The notes under the pieces were generated by a model. That model ran no database searches. It had not been told where the DNA came from and saw nothing but the letters and a program-made list of their open reading frames with translations. From JAGQRJ01 sp041402045 (GTDB lineage Bacteria > Planctomycetota > J058), in contig JAWKSZ010000012.1 in the NCBI GenBank assembly GCA_041402045.1, positions 80,414-144,413 of the forward strand: 64,000 nucleotides of DNA, given 5' to 3'. The first letter of the stretch is position 1, and the number at the start of each line of letters is the position of its first letter. Shown here piece after piece: positions 1 through 7,858 of the stretch. The position numbers were made by a program, and so were the translations under genes.

Positions 1-290
1 GACCTCCGGGTCCTGGCGCAGCACCGCGCGCCCGGAGGCCTGGGCGAAGTCGAGGCCGGCGCAGCGATCGATCGGCGTCTGGTCGACCCCCGGGCTCGGC
101 CTCGATCGGCTCCTCCGGCGACGCGCAGGCGCGCTCGCCGCGGGCGGCGATCTCGGCGAGCACCGCGTAGATCGCCTTGTTGCCGCTCCCGGCGGGGCCG
201 GCGGGCAGCGCCAGCGCCACGGCGGGCGCGCGCGCGAGAACCCGCGAGCTCCCGGGCCGCGTCCACCGGACCCAGAGCGAGCCCTCAGGA
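1..290 (-). pseudogene. Fragment of a GspE/PilB-type secretion or pilus ATPase
   Basis: On the complement, running off the left edge, the peptide reads AGPAGSGNKAIYAVLAEIA, then EEPIEAEPG, then, after a one-base shift in the C run at 87-91, QTPIDRCAGLDFAQASG and AVLRQDPEV. These align in order with the Walker A (GPTGSGKTTT), the LEDPIE strand and the GLDFA...LLRQDPD segment of type II secretion / type IV pilus ATPases. The Walker A lysine is displaced (GSGNKA) and the frame is broken, so an intact copy would not be a working ATPase either. The assignment rests on motif order seen by eye. It is either a decayed gene or a real gene damaged by sequence errors at the contig edge. Confidence 0.55.
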
Positions 291-1131
291 AGCTCGGGGG
301 CCCAGCGCCGAGGAGCAGGCGCAACACGGCCTTCTCTCCGTGGAGGGTAGGGCAGGATCCAGAACCCGCAGCTCGCCCTCCGCGCCGCCGCCGAGCGCCT
401 GGGGATCGCCGTCCTGAGGGCACGTCGCTGCAGTGGGTGAGGAGCTGGGCCAGGACCTTGATCCGCTGCACGGAAGCGGGGAGCCGCTCGCGCAGAGGGC
501 TTCGATCATCGCGCAGCGCCGTCGAGGCGGAAGCGCACGTAGGCGGGCCGGGTCAGTCCACGCGTCACTCTTCCGGGGACCGGAGCCGCGCGCGGGAGGA
601 CCTCGGCTGCGGCGGCGTCCTCGCCCTCCCGGGTCAGCTGGCGGCGGCGGGGCGGCTGCGGTAGCTCAGGACCCGAGAACGCACATGTTCCCCTCGGGGC
701 GCAGCCCCTGACAGCCCCGGCGCTACCGAGCGCCTGGGTGCCCCTCTGCCTGCGGAGCCGGCCTTCCGACTGCGGCAGGCGTGCAGGTGCAGCGAACCAT
801 CAGGGGATGGTCCGGGGCCGGGGGCAGGCGGGACCGCCCGGACCCCTCCCAGATTTCGAAGAAGCCCTCCCAGGCCGAGACCGTAGATGCCTTTTACCAG
901 GTGGGGCGGTGGATCCCGGAATGCACCTCTTCGTCTGCCCGAGGCGTCGATTGGCGAACGCCTCCACTGTTTTCCGTCAGGGCGTCGGTCGAATCTGGCG
1001 ACCAGTACCCGTTCGGCAACATCTTCTTCGATCACGGGGACGGGTCGGTAATGTTCAGGCAGCACAGGACCGTCGACCAGGTCCACCTCGTCTCGGACCA
1101 TTGAGACCGGCCGTCCCCGTGGGTTCTTCGA
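291..1131. other. Stretch without a recognisable gene
   Basis: Several overlapping open frames exist on both strands, as expected at this base composition, but none shows a start with a ribosome site, a known motif or consistent codon use. A peptide-like segment on the complement at about 790-1105 (containing DLVDGPVLPEHYRPVPVIEE) may be a decayed gene; I cannot assign it. Confidence 0.4.
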
Positions 1132-1446
1132 TTGACATGCCCAGCAAATTGCAGGCCGCGGTCCGAGACCGCAGCGGCCGCCGCGCTCAGCGGCCGCAAC
1201 CTGCGCGTGAACGGGCCGGCCGCCGTGCAGGCCCGCAGCAACGGCAGCGGCGGTGGCGGCGGCGGCTTCACCGCGGCGGCGGCGGCGGCGGTCGGCGGCG
1301 GCGACGGCTGCAGCGGCGGCGGCGGCAGCAGCTGCGGCGGCAGCGACACCGGCGACCAGTGGCGGCGACGGCAGCCGTGGCCCGCGGCGGCGGCCCCGCG
1401 GCGGCCCGGCCATGACCACCAGCGGCGATCGCGGCGGCGGCTGGTA
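1132..1446 (+). pseudogene. Gly/Ala-rich low-complexity reading frame, frameshifted
   Basis: The first frame reads a short lead (NLRVNGPAAVQARSNG), then SGGGGGGFTAAAAAAVGGG and a Gly/Ser/Cys-rich run ending CGGSDTGD near 1355. Moving one frame over gives a plausible tail, SGGDGSRGPRRRPRGGP followed by AMTTSGDRGGGW and a stop at 1444-1446. The GGC/GCG repeats make indels likely. No function can be suggested; it may also be simple repeat DNA without a gene. Confidence 0.25.
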
Positions 1447-1533
1447 ATAACCCAGCACAGACTGCTGTCCTCACCGCCAGGGGTGAGGCTGTTTTCGTTG
1501 GTTCGTCGCGCCATATCAGCTCAGCTCCTCCGC

Positions 1534-2110
1534 TAGCCCGACGCCCTGGACGTCAGCTCCCCCGCCCACTCACGCGCCTGCAAGGCCCGGTGCGGATCGA
1601 CGAGGACAAGCAGGCGTGCCCGGGCTGCATGTCGGTCCCACGCCGGTGCGTGTCCGACCACGGCAGCTGCCCCGCACCTGCGGGGCAGGGTGCCCCAGCG
1701 AGCGCCCCGCGCCGGGGAAAACCGGCGGCCCCCTCCCCGCCGCGCGAGCGGCCCCACGCCGCCGTGACGCCCTCCGCCAGGATCGACCCCTGACGCGGGT
1801 GGGCTGACCCTGTTCGTCGGGCTGGGCGCCATGGCCCTGGGTGGGTTCAAGCGTTCCTGGTCCGCGAGATCGGGGACTTCCTGAGCCAGGACCTGCGCAT
1901 GCCCGCGATCCTGGCCGGGGTCGTCGGCAGGTTCCTGTCCGTCGGCGCGGCGCTCCTGGTCTTCGCCCGGCGCTTCGCCCAGCTCGACCCGGGGGCTCGA
2001 AGGCGAGGTGGAGACCGAACTCAGCGCGGCCGCGTCGAGCGCCACCGGCGCAGCCAGGATCGCAGGCTGCGCCGCGACGCGCCGCTGAGCGACCGCGCGA
2101 GCGCGCGGCG
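1534..2110 (+). pseudogene. Prokaryotic RING-like zinc-finger membrane protein, degraded copy A
   Basis: This stretch is a nucleotide-level homologue of copy B at 3873-4410. Both contain VRIDEDKQACPGCMS followed by a Cys/His-rich tail (DHGSCPAP here, DHGGCPACGAELP in copy B), the C-x2-C ... C-x2-C ... H/C pattern of the prokaryotic RING finger family. After the finger the frame moves to LFVGLGAMALGGFKR and then to RMPAILAGVVGRFLSVGAAL, two membrane-spanning segments, as in the intact relative at 42862-43932. At least three frame changes are needed to read it through, and the first Cys pair is damaged. It most likely arose by duplication with copy B and decayed. Confidence 0.55.
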
Positions 2111-2284
2111 CCCGTCCTCATGCAGCCCCGTATGCTGCTGGCCCACCTTCCGGTCGGCCGTGATCCTCTGCACGGGCTGACCCCACCCGCGGACGCGTGC
2201 CCCCCGGCGGCTGCTGATCCCCCCTGGGACACCCGGTCTTACTTGCGAAGCCGAATCGGCTGTGCCCCTCCAGTCCGGCGCGTG

Positions 2285-2515
2285 TGCCCCACAGGTAGGG
2301 GCGGGTTTATCGGGTTTATCCCCGCCCGCGGGCGTCGGGCCGCGTCCTGGCGCCAATGGGCGAGCTCGTCCACAGGTGTTCGCCACAGCCTTCTGGCCAC
2401 GGGTGCGCATCGGCGAGCCTCTCCAAACCGGCGCGTGTGCCTCCACACAGGGAGTAGGGGCGGGGCTTGTCCCCGCCAGGTATGTCCACGTCCCTCCACC
2501 CTTCGTAGTGTGAGG
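2285..2515. repeat. GC-rich palindromic intergenic repeats, cluster 1
   Basis: Two units of the dispersed family found elsewhere in the window. One around 2296-2336 has a GGGTTTATCCCCGCCC core. One at 2454-2511 runs GGGGCGGGGCTTGTCCCC and then the conserved flank CGTCCCTCCACCCTTCG. The core folds into a hairpin. The cluster lies next to the 3' end of the group II intron remnant. Confidence 0.65.
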
Positions 2516-2566
2516 GCATTCCCAGCCTGCTCAGAGCTCCGCCGGCACCCGAAGGCGGACGCACAT

Positions 2567-3626
2567 GTCAGGTAGCCGGGAGCGGTTTCCGCCCGGCTCC
2601 CACAAGGCTGGACTTGTGCTGTTCACATCCGGCTCTTCGGGACGGCGGGTTGTTACCCCCGCCGCCGGCCGGGTCACGACCTCGCGGTATTCCAGGGCAG
2701 CAAAAGCTGCCTTGGAGCGAGCGTCCTCGTCCAGGCGATCCGAAACGTCTCCAGCAGCGAGACGAGCCCCTGTTCATCGAAGTACGAGTTGCAGAGTCCT
2801 CGGTTGACTGCGGGGTTGGCGCTGAGGGCCCACAGCGACTGGTGTCGCTTGTAGATCCCGCGCCAGGCCAGCTTCAGATTCACTCCCAGACGAATGAACT
2901 CGCGGGACCTGCGCTGCTCGCCTTGTTCTTCGCCTTCGGCACCCTGGGCTCCGGCCCTGAGGATCGGTCCTCAAGGCCTCGTCCCCGAGGCCCGCGTTTC
3001 CGCGGACGTTCTGCTGTAGCGGAGAACAGCACGAGCTGTAGACCCACTTCCTTGACCGTCACCGCCTTCCCGTCCCCGCGGTGCACGCCCTCGACTCCCT
3101 GCTTCCGACTCAACGGAACCGGTCCATCGTCTTACGGGCTTTCACCGTACGTGCCCTCAAGGGTGAACCTGAAGTTTCTGACCTCAGTACCGCATGGATC
3201 TCCGACTTCCCCCAGTCATTAGCCTTCGTCACTTTCGTCCTCGGGCCTACCGTGCAAGCGGAACCGGCGAATCTCACTGGGTAAGTACGCGCAGACTTCA
3301 TTGTCCCGCCCCGTCGCCAATACGTCTGCGAAACCGACAGAAACCGGGTTTCACCGTCGGGTGGCAGCTCACCCTTCACCTGCGGCGCGCTTCGCACTTT
3401 CGTTCGAGACGTTCACGCACCTACGGCTTCCACCAGACCCCCCCTCGCCGGACGCGGCCCCCGTCGACCTCCTTCCGGAGAGCGGGCTAAGTCCTGACAT
3501 GCCCCGGTGCTCCGGGGCGGCGCCCTTGCCTCATCGGTGTCGGGTTCCCTCTGTCAGGGCCCCGGGATAGGGCACCTGACGGACTCAACCGTTTCTGCCT
3601 CAATCTGTTGCACATGCCAGTCGCAC
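2567..3626 (-). mobile_element. Group II intron remnant with most of the reverse transcriptase deleted
   Basis: Read on the complement, the segment opens with GTGCGACTGGCATG near 3626 (group II introns start GUGYG), followed by a structured leader with GAGGGAACCCGACACCG and GGCAAGGGCGCCGCC, typical of domain I. Next comes the conserved N-terminus of a reverse-transcriptase/maturase class (TKANDWGKSE, about 3230) and, after a frame change, its C-terminus (WRGIYKRHQSLWALS, NSYFDEQGLVSL, 2674-2883). The 3' end has GAGCCGGATGTG, TTGTGGGAGCC and a closing hairpin, ending CTACCTGAC near 2567, like domains V-VI. The fingers/palm region with the YADD site is absent: about 1.06 kb remains of the 2-3 kb usual for an intact element. 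It is therefore non-autonomous and probably dead. Exact ends are estimated from consensus. Confidence 0.7.
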
Positions 3627-3730
3627 CGGGCGGGGACCGGCCCCGCCCTACCCTTTGCGGAAGCGGGCCGACGCCCGGCGGGCGGGGTTTATCCCCGCCC
3701 GCCAGCGGCCCGCTCCACTGGGACGAGCCC
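3627..3730. repeat. GC-rich palindromic intergenic repeats, cluster 2
   Basis: Contains CGGGGACCGGCCCCGCCC and then GGCGGGCGGGGTTTATCC closing with CCCGCCCGCC, two hairpins of the dispersed family, immediately outside the 5' end of the group II intron remnant. The position would fit an intron that inserted beside a hairpin. Confidence 0.6.
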
Positions 3731-3860
3731 CGCCCGTGTGAGGCAGCGCCTCCGCAGGAGCGCCCGCACGATCCAGGCATCGACCTGGCGCATGCTGCGT
3801 GCCGCGCCTGACCCCCGCCCCTTCCACCCATTTCGTTTGGCCGGGTCACCTCGCGCTGCG

Positions 3861-3866
3861 TAAGCT
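3861..3866 (+). promoter_or_regulatory. TAAGCT -10 element, leaderless spacing, before degraded gene copy B
   Basis: TAAGCT ends 6 nt before the ATG at 3873. This is the same spacing as the -10 boxes before the starts at 11958, 12993, 20747 and 48969. It supports 3873 as the original start of the now-broken gene. Confidence 0.4.
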
Positions 3867-3872
3867 CGTCCC

Positions 3873-4417
3873 ATGGCCGAACGCCTGGACGTCGAGAGCT
3901 CCCCGCCCCGCCTGCGCCTACTGCAAGGCGCCGGTGCGGATCGACGAGGACAAGCAGGCGTGCCGGGCTGCATGTCCTGGTCCACACCAGTGCGTGTTGG
4001 ACCACGGCGGCTGCCCCGCCTGCGGGGCCGAGTTGCCCCCAGCGAGCGCCCGCCCCCGCGCCGGAAGCAGGCCGCAGGGCGGCACAGCGCCCTCGGGCTC
4101 CCTCGACGGAGCCGGTCGACCCGCAGCCCAGCCTCGTCATGGCAGTGTTCGCGGGGACCGGCGTGCTCTCCCTCGTCGGCTTCAGCACCTACTGGGCAGT
4201 GATCGAGCTCGGCGAGTGGCTGCGGCTCAGGACTGGCGCCTGCCCGCGATCTTCGTGGGGCTGGTCACGGGCATGCTGGCGACCGTACTGGCACTCGTCC
4301 TGTTCGCACAGAAGCTCGCCGCCCAGCGGCGCACTTCGAACGGGCCGCCGCCCGCCGCGGTCCCCGGAGGAGTGGCGCGAGGCGTCGCGGCGTCTGCGCC
4401 ACTTCCCGCGGCGCTAA
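3873..4417 (+). pseudogene. Prokaryotic RING-like zinc-finger membrane protein, degraded copy B
   Basis: From ATG 3873 the peptide starts MAERLDVESSP. After one frame change it reads ACAYCKAPVRIDEDKQA, then, with another change over the GCMSW segment, CVLDHGGCPACGAELPP: a C-x2-C, C-x2-C, H/C, C-x2-C cross-brace pattern. It continues in other frames to MAVFAGTGVLSLVGFSTY and AIFVGLVTGMLATVLALVLF, two membrane helices, and stops at 4415-4417, inside the edge of the palindromic element that follows. The order finger, linker, two helices matches the intact gene at 42862-43932. No reading without at least three shifts is possible, so it is a pseudogene unless the sequence is wrong. Prokaryotic RING-type domains have been linked to membrane-associated signalling; nothing here defines a partner. 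Confidence 0.55.
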
Positions 4418-4605
4418 ACCAGTTCACGATTCCGAGCGGGCGAGAGTGGCTCCCAGGTCGTCAGCGATCCGGCGCTCGCTCGCCCGCTCAGGATCGTGAC
4501 TCTGGTTTCTAGTAGAGCTGCGCTGGGTCGTGACGGGTGCAGCGCCGAGTCTCCCGAACGCTCGCGCCCAGGCAGAGCGTCCAGGAGCTGAGCGGAAGGC
4601 GCGAT
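4416..4605 (+). mobile_element. MITE-like palindromic element, copy 1
   Basis: Bases 4416-4508 form an imperfect palindrome whose ends are AAACCAG-TTCACGATTC-GAGCGGGCGAG and the complement of AAACCAGAGTCACGATC-TGAGCGGGCGAG. A further ~95 bp (to about 4605) is shared with the second copy, which lies inverted at 20896-21093. No reading frame is shared. Terminal inverted repeats of ~30 bp around a short core, in two unrelated places, suggest a non-autonomous mobile element. The transposase it would use is not identified; the IS4 copy at 6220 has no matching ends that I can see. Confidence 0.6.
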
Positions 4606-4668
4606 TCGGCGGGAGGTCAGCACACGTGGACTCAGCGCTGACCGCTCCAGAATCGCGCACTCCCGTTT

Positions 4669-5020
4669 AGTCGTCGTCCTTGCCGCCGCGCCAGCGAGTG
4701 CACGGTGCGGTCACAGGCGTAGAGGAACCGCACCATGGCCTGCGTGGGCTCCGGCGCGCGGTCGCGCGACCCGGGGTCGGGTGCGCGCCGAGCACACGGC
4801 GCAGCGCTGGGGCTGGCGTCGGGCAACTGCCGAGGCGCCGACAGAGGCTGGCCGCAGTTGGTGCAGTAGGCAGCCCAGTGCCCGTCCTTGGGGTTGGCGG
4901 TCCATGCGGGCGACCACCTTGAGCACCCCGGAGAACCGCCCGTGCATGTCGACTTCGGCCTTGGGCATACCCGCTTGGAATACCCGAGGTCGATCCCCGA
5001 TCAAGGCTGAGCGCCCGATT
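4669..5020 (-). pseudogene. Zinc-ribbon protein, frameshifted
   Basis: On the complement the reading goes FQAGMPKAEVDMHGRFSGVL, KVVARMDRQPQG, then in another frame YCTNCGQPLSAPRQ (a C-x2-C-G zinc ribbon knuckle), CARRAPDPGSRDRAPEPTQ, AMVRFLYACDRTVHSL. A further shift gives WRGGKDDD with a stop at about 4669. Codon use is good in each piece, which argues for a former gene. I do not recognise the family beyond the zinc knuckle, and the N-terminus is not resolved. Confidence 0.4.
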
Positions 5021-5058
5021 CCTGGGGGGCTAGCGCCGACCTGCCCGCGCCGGGAGCG

Positions 5059-5742
5059 GTGCGCCCTCACCGCCAGACCGAGGAGGTGCCCCATGCTCTC
5101 CCGCCGACCAGGACCTGCGCGGCGCGTTGGGCCGCGGCGATCTGCGACTCCGGCCACGCCCCGACCCGCGCGCGGAGCTGGCCCAGCGCGCGAGCTGCGA
5201 CCCAGCCCGACGGCCCGGCCCTCGAGCGCCCGCACGCCGCCCACGCGCTGCTCCTGGACCCGACCACCCGCGAGCCCTGGGGTCCACCCCTTCGCGCTCA
5301 CCGCCGGCGGCTGCTGGGTCGGGCCCCGCGCCCGCGGCTACTGGAGCGAACTGCCTCTGCCTGCTGCCTTCAGGATCGCCGCCGCCCTCGACTGCGACGC
5401 CCGCGATCCCTCCCGCCTGGGCGGCGAGGCCGACACGCGCTAGGCGATCGGACAACGCCCCGCCCCCAGCGCCCACGTGTTCCACCTGGCCCTGCCCCCG
5501 CGCTGGTGGGACAACGTGATCACTGCCTGCGTCCTTCCAGCCCTTCGCCCGCGAGGGCCGACGTCGACCCCCTGGTGCGCGCGCCACGCCCTGCCCCGCG
5601 GCGGTGTAACTCACGCTCCCCGCGCTGGCGGGCGTTCGCCCGCGACTGTGCGACGCCTACCTGCGCGCCTGGCAACGCCGGACGAGGCCCGCGCGCTCTT
5701 CGCCCGCCACACGGCCTGACCTCGCCCTTCTGGGCGCTCTGA
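5059..5742 (+). pseudogene. Alkylmercury lyase (MerB)-like protein, multiply frameshifted
   Basis: Pieces in three frames line up with the organomercurial-lyase-like family: HAAHALLLDPTTREPW, VHPFALTAGGCW, FRIAAALDCDARDPSRLGG, then AHVFHLALPPRWWDNVITAC, EADVDPLVRARHALPRGGV, LRAWQRRTPDEARALFARHG and LTSPFWAL with a stop at 5740-5742. The RWWDN segment and the TPDEAR...GL.FWAL ending are characteristic of the family's C-terminal half. At least four shifts are required. Members cleave carbon-mercury bonds or are uncharacterised relatives; no other mer gene is visible here. Assignment is by motif memory, without alignment. Confidence 0.5.
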
Positions 5743-5959
5743 GGCAGCGTCTCCCGCGCAGCTCGGGTGGAGGCCACCCGACCACCGGCTCACCGTCAAC
5801 GAGCCCCTTGGTCAGGACCTTCGCCGCCTGCAGGAGAAGCCCGCCCTATCCCCTTCAGAGCGATCCGCCGATTCCAGGGGCGTAGACGACCGAGCGCGGG
5901 CCTGTGCGCACCCCTGAGGTTCGTCCCCGCCGGCGCCCCGGCAGCGCCCCTCAATCCTG

Positions 5960-6125
5960 CGCGTGGGCCCCCACAGGAGGTAGGGGCGGGGTTCAGCCAG
6001 GAGGAGTGTTCGGCACGCAGCGTGCGCCAGGCGCGTGGCGCGCGCAAGCCAGCGCGGGCTCTTCTGCGGTGGCGTTGCTCTCCCTACCGTAGGGGCGGGG
6101 CTCGTCCACAAGTGTTCGGCGCGCT
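5960..6125. repeat. Dispersed intergenic repeat, cluster 3
   Basis: Contains AGGAGGTAGGGGCGGGGTT, GTGTTCGGCACGCAGCGTGC, CAGCGCGGGCTCTTCTGCGG and a second GTAGGGGCGGGGCTCGTCC. The TTCGGCACGCAGC and GCTCTTCTGCGG blocks recur in the same relative order at 40.4 and 47.55 kb, so the repeated unit is longer than its hairpin core. Confidence 0.6.
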
Positions 6126-6219
6126 GGATGCATGCCTGTCTCTTGGGATTCGCATCAGCGTCGCCACAAATGCGCATCGCCTCTCGGTCAACTGAGACGA
6201 GTCACCGAGGCCTGGCCAT

Positions 6220-7449
6220 GTGTCGGCTGTATTTTCGATCCGGCACGGGATTTGGGTCGCTCTTGGCGTGTCCAGGCGAAGAAGGTCCGGTCGAGATATC
6301 GAAGAGCATGAGCTCTCGGGATTCAAGTTCTTGAAGCCCGTAGAGAGGCTCTTGTCGGCGCTGCGCGACGAGAGCAATCCGAATCGGAACCTCCATTTCG
6401 ACCACTACGTCGTTCTGCTGCTCTTCTTCTACTGCAACCCGATTCTCGACTCGCTTCGAGGGCTCCAGAAGGCGACGGAGTTCCCCCGAGTTCGCAAGAA
6501 GCTCGGTATTCCTCGATCCAGCTTGGGCTCCCTATCTGCGGCCCAGAGGGTCTTCGACCCCGAGGCCCTCTCGGGCGTCCTGGCCGAGCTGCTTGCGCGA
6601 CTTCCAGCTACCAAGGGCGACCACCGCCTTGCGGCCCTCAAGCAGGTAGTGACTGTCGCTGACGGGACATTGCTGAAAGCCATGCCAGATGTCGTGTGGG
6701 CCCTCTGGGTCAACAACGACAGGCGCGCGGTCAAAGCGCACGTCCAGTTCGAGGTCCTCAAGGACGCGCCCGCCAAAGTGGAAGTCACCGAGGGCAACGG
6801 AAGTGAACGCGACGTCCTGGCCCGCAACCTCGAGAGCAATCGCCTCTACGTCATGGACAGCGGCTACGCCGCCTACGCCCTGTTTCAGCAGATCCTCGAC
6901 GCTGGCTCGAGCTTCGTGTGTCGCCTTCCCGGAGGCTGGACTCCAGTGGTTCTGCAGGAGCGCCCGCTGACCGAAGCCGATCGAGAGCAACGCGTGATTC
7001 GCGACTGCGAAGTCCAACTAGGGACTTCGCAGTTGAGCAAGAAGCTCAAGCGCACAGTTCGCCTGGTTGAGATCCAGAAGGTCGAGGAACCCAGCAAGCG
7101 CATGCGGAAGGAGCGCGAGGTCCGCGAGACGATCGTCTTGGTCACAGACCGCCTAGACCTTCCGGCCGAAACAATCGCGCTCCTATACTCCGAGCGGTGG
7201 AAGATCGAGCTCTTCTTTCGCTGGTTGAAGTGCGTAATCGGCTGCAAGGACCTGCTGGCTGAGAGCCGCACTGGAGTAGCGCTTCAGCTCTACTCGGCGC
7301 TGATCTGCTGTCTGCTGATCAGTCTCTGGACTGGCAAGAAGCCGACAAAGCGAACCTACGAAGCGCTCTGCTTCTACCTCTCAGGCCTCGCAGACGAGAA
7401 GGACGTGCTGGAGCACGTAGCTCGACTCAAACCGCACTCCGCGGAGTAG
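6220..7449 (+). CDS. IS4-family DDE transposase
   Basis: A 409-residue transposase that would cut and join insertion-sequence ends. The IS4 catalytic set is present: D148 in VADGTLL, D213 in VMDSGYA, and E330 inside YSERWKIELFFRWLK, a perfect Y-(2)-R-(3)-E-(6)-K signature. The N-terminal FDHYVVLLLFFYCNPILDSL segment is the usual DNA-binding region. GTG at 6220 is the furthest upstream start; a later start is possible because the first ~55 residues are weakly conserved. Third-position A/T is clearly commoner than in flanking genes, so the element was probably acquired. I could not find convincing terminal inverted repeats or a target duplication, so the ends are undefined. It sits between two repeat clusters at the border of the decayed region. 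Confidence 0.9.
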   Translation: MSAVFSIRHGIWVALGVSRRRRSGRDIEEHELSGFKFLKPVERLLSALRDESNPNRNLHFDHYVVLLLFFYCNPILDSLRGLQKATEFPRVRKKLGIPRSSLGSLSAAQRVFDPEALSGVLAELLARLPATKGDHRLAALKQVVTVADGTLLKAMPDVVWALWVNNDRRAVKAHVQFEVLKDAPAKVEVTEGNGSERDVLARNLESNRLYVMDSGYAAYALFQQILDAGSSFVCRLPGGWTPVVLQERPLTEADREQRVIRDCEVQLGTSQLSKKLKRTVRLVEIQKVEEPSKRMRKEREVRETIVLVTDRLDLPAETIALLYSERWKIELFFRWLKCVIGCKDLLAESRTGVALQLYSALICCLLISLWTGKKPTKRTYEALCFYLSGLADEKDVLEHVARLKPHSAE

Positions 7450-7474
7450 CGCGGCGTCGTATCCCGACGCCGCG
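7450..7474 (+). terminator. Stem-loop directly after the transposase stop
   Basis: CGCGGCGTCG and CGACGCCGCG form a 10-bp stem with a 5-nt loop, starting at the base after the stop codon. There is no T tract, so intrinsic termination is uncertain; it may instead protect the transcript end. Confidence 0.5.
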
Positions 7475-7597
7475 GGGGCACCGGCATGTACTCCTGACTC
7501 CCGCCTTGCCTCTGCCCCGAGCGCCGCTGAGCGCCGTCAGTGAGCTGGCCGCGAGGCCACCATCCAGAGGCAACCCACCCTGCGAAAGCCGCGCCGA

Positions 7598-7808
7598 ACA
7601 CTTGTGGGCTCGTCCCCGCCCGGTATGTGCGTCCCTCCACCCTTCGGAGTAGAGGGCCTACCCGCGGCGCCTGCTCGGAGCTCCGCCGCCACGGAGGCTC
7701 GAGGAACGCACACACCCGGGCGGGGACGAGCCCCGCCCCTACGCGTTGCGAAAGCGGGCCGACGCCCGCGGGCGGGGGTAAACCCCGCCCGCGGGTGTCG
7801 GGCCGTTT
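7598..7808. repeat. Dispersed intergenic repeat, cluster 4
   Basis: A well-formed composite: GGGCTCGTCCCCGCCCGG, GTGCGTCCCTCCACCC, a mirrored ACACCCGGGCGGGGACGAGC, then GCCGACGCCCGCGGGCGGGG with its hairpin partner CCCCGCCCGCGGGTGTCGG. The left and right halves are inverted copies, so the whole stretch could fold into a long cruciform. Confidence 0.65.
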
Positions 7809-7858
7809 CCTCGAGGGCAGGGAGGGGGCCACGAGCTAAGCTCTGAGAGGAGAGGCCC

